A stretch of DNA of 64,000 bases from positions 3,844,001-3,908,000 of the forward strand of contig NC_052481.1 of assembly GCF_009730915.1 (NCBI RefSeq), written 5' to 3'. The notes under the pieces were generated by a model. That model ran no database searches. It was not told where the DNA came from and saw only the letters and a list, made by a program, of their open reading frames with translations. Origin of the DNA: Dioscorea cayenensis subsp. rotundata. Its lineage: Eukaryota; Streptophyta; Magnoliopsida; Dioscoreales; Dioscoreaceae. Made by a program: the position numbers and the translations under genes. Position 1 is the first letter of the stretch; the number at the start of each line of letters is the position of its first letter. Positions 63,877 through 64,000 of the stretch are shown here, piece after piece.

Positions 63877-64000
63877 GTGAGTGTATTTTTGTATATCGAG
63901 TTTTAATAATCAAAATATTTGTAATCCATCCTATATGGATGTGTTTTATTAGTGTCAAGGATATGCAAATACACATGAGATCAAATCTTCACAAGAGGAA

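Overview
This window reads as nuclear DNA of a flowering plant. It is AT-rich, its genes are split by GT-AG introns, and it carries plant-restricted families: a CYP88A kaurenoic acid oxidase, a PMT-type Golgi methyltransferase, a membrane-anchored MYB and RNA polymerase III subunit 2. It also carries a typical plant set of transposons (MULE, hAT, Tourist-like, LINE, SINE, LTR). I cannot place the species from sequence alone.

Genes in order: the 3' half of NRPC2 (36-5339, +); a small proteasome assembly chaperone 3 gene (6442-7916, -), convergent with NRPC2; a decayed MULE (9209 to about 13000); a long gene-poor AT-rich stretch (13.0-21.5 kb); an apparently intact CYP88A/KAO gene for gibberellin synthesis (21743-24615, +); a mitochondrial glycine cleavage H-protein gene (25198-26996, -), convergent with the P450; a transposon nest (about 29.6-45.9 kb); a single-exon membrane-anchored MYB/SANT gene (47447-48331, +); a PMT-type methyltransferase (53685-58327, +); and the first exons of a type I inositol polyphosphate 5-phosphatase (61874 to beyond the window end, +). 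The genes are ordinary housekeeping or hormone genes and show no functional clustering.

The nest is the most unusual part. A degenerate LINE (about 29580-45885) is split by three insertions. The first is a Tourist/PIF-Harbinger-like element (30061-37798, TTA target duplication), which itself contains an LTR-flanked element on the minus strand (about 30706-37600). The second is a 6.1-kb hAT element (38577-44684, 8-bp target duplication) with a broken transposase and about 3 kb of roughly 131-bp tandem repeats. The third is a tRNA-derived SINE (45551-45744). The LINE reading frame resumes across the first two insertions when the insert and one target duplication are ignored, which fixes the boundaries.

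The LTR-flanked element is the best candidate for something undescribed. Its terminal repeats carry a TATA box and poly(A) signal, and a tRNA-Met primer site lies just inside the 5' repeat. I see no gag, protease or reverse transcriptase. Instead it has an uninterrupted 305-codon ORF resembling 30K-superfamily movement proteins, a cysteine box spaced much like the second Cys-rich region of badna/tungro-type pararetroviruses, and coiled-coil ORFs. It looks like an RT-less, caulimovirid-derived element packaged between LTRs.

Other observations: tandem duplication of the splice-acceptor region inside the H-protein intron, a Pack-MULE-like insert in an NRPC2 intron, a TRIM-like solo LTR with perfect 5-bp target duplications in the phosphatase intron, and a second SINE with a 10-bp target duplication.
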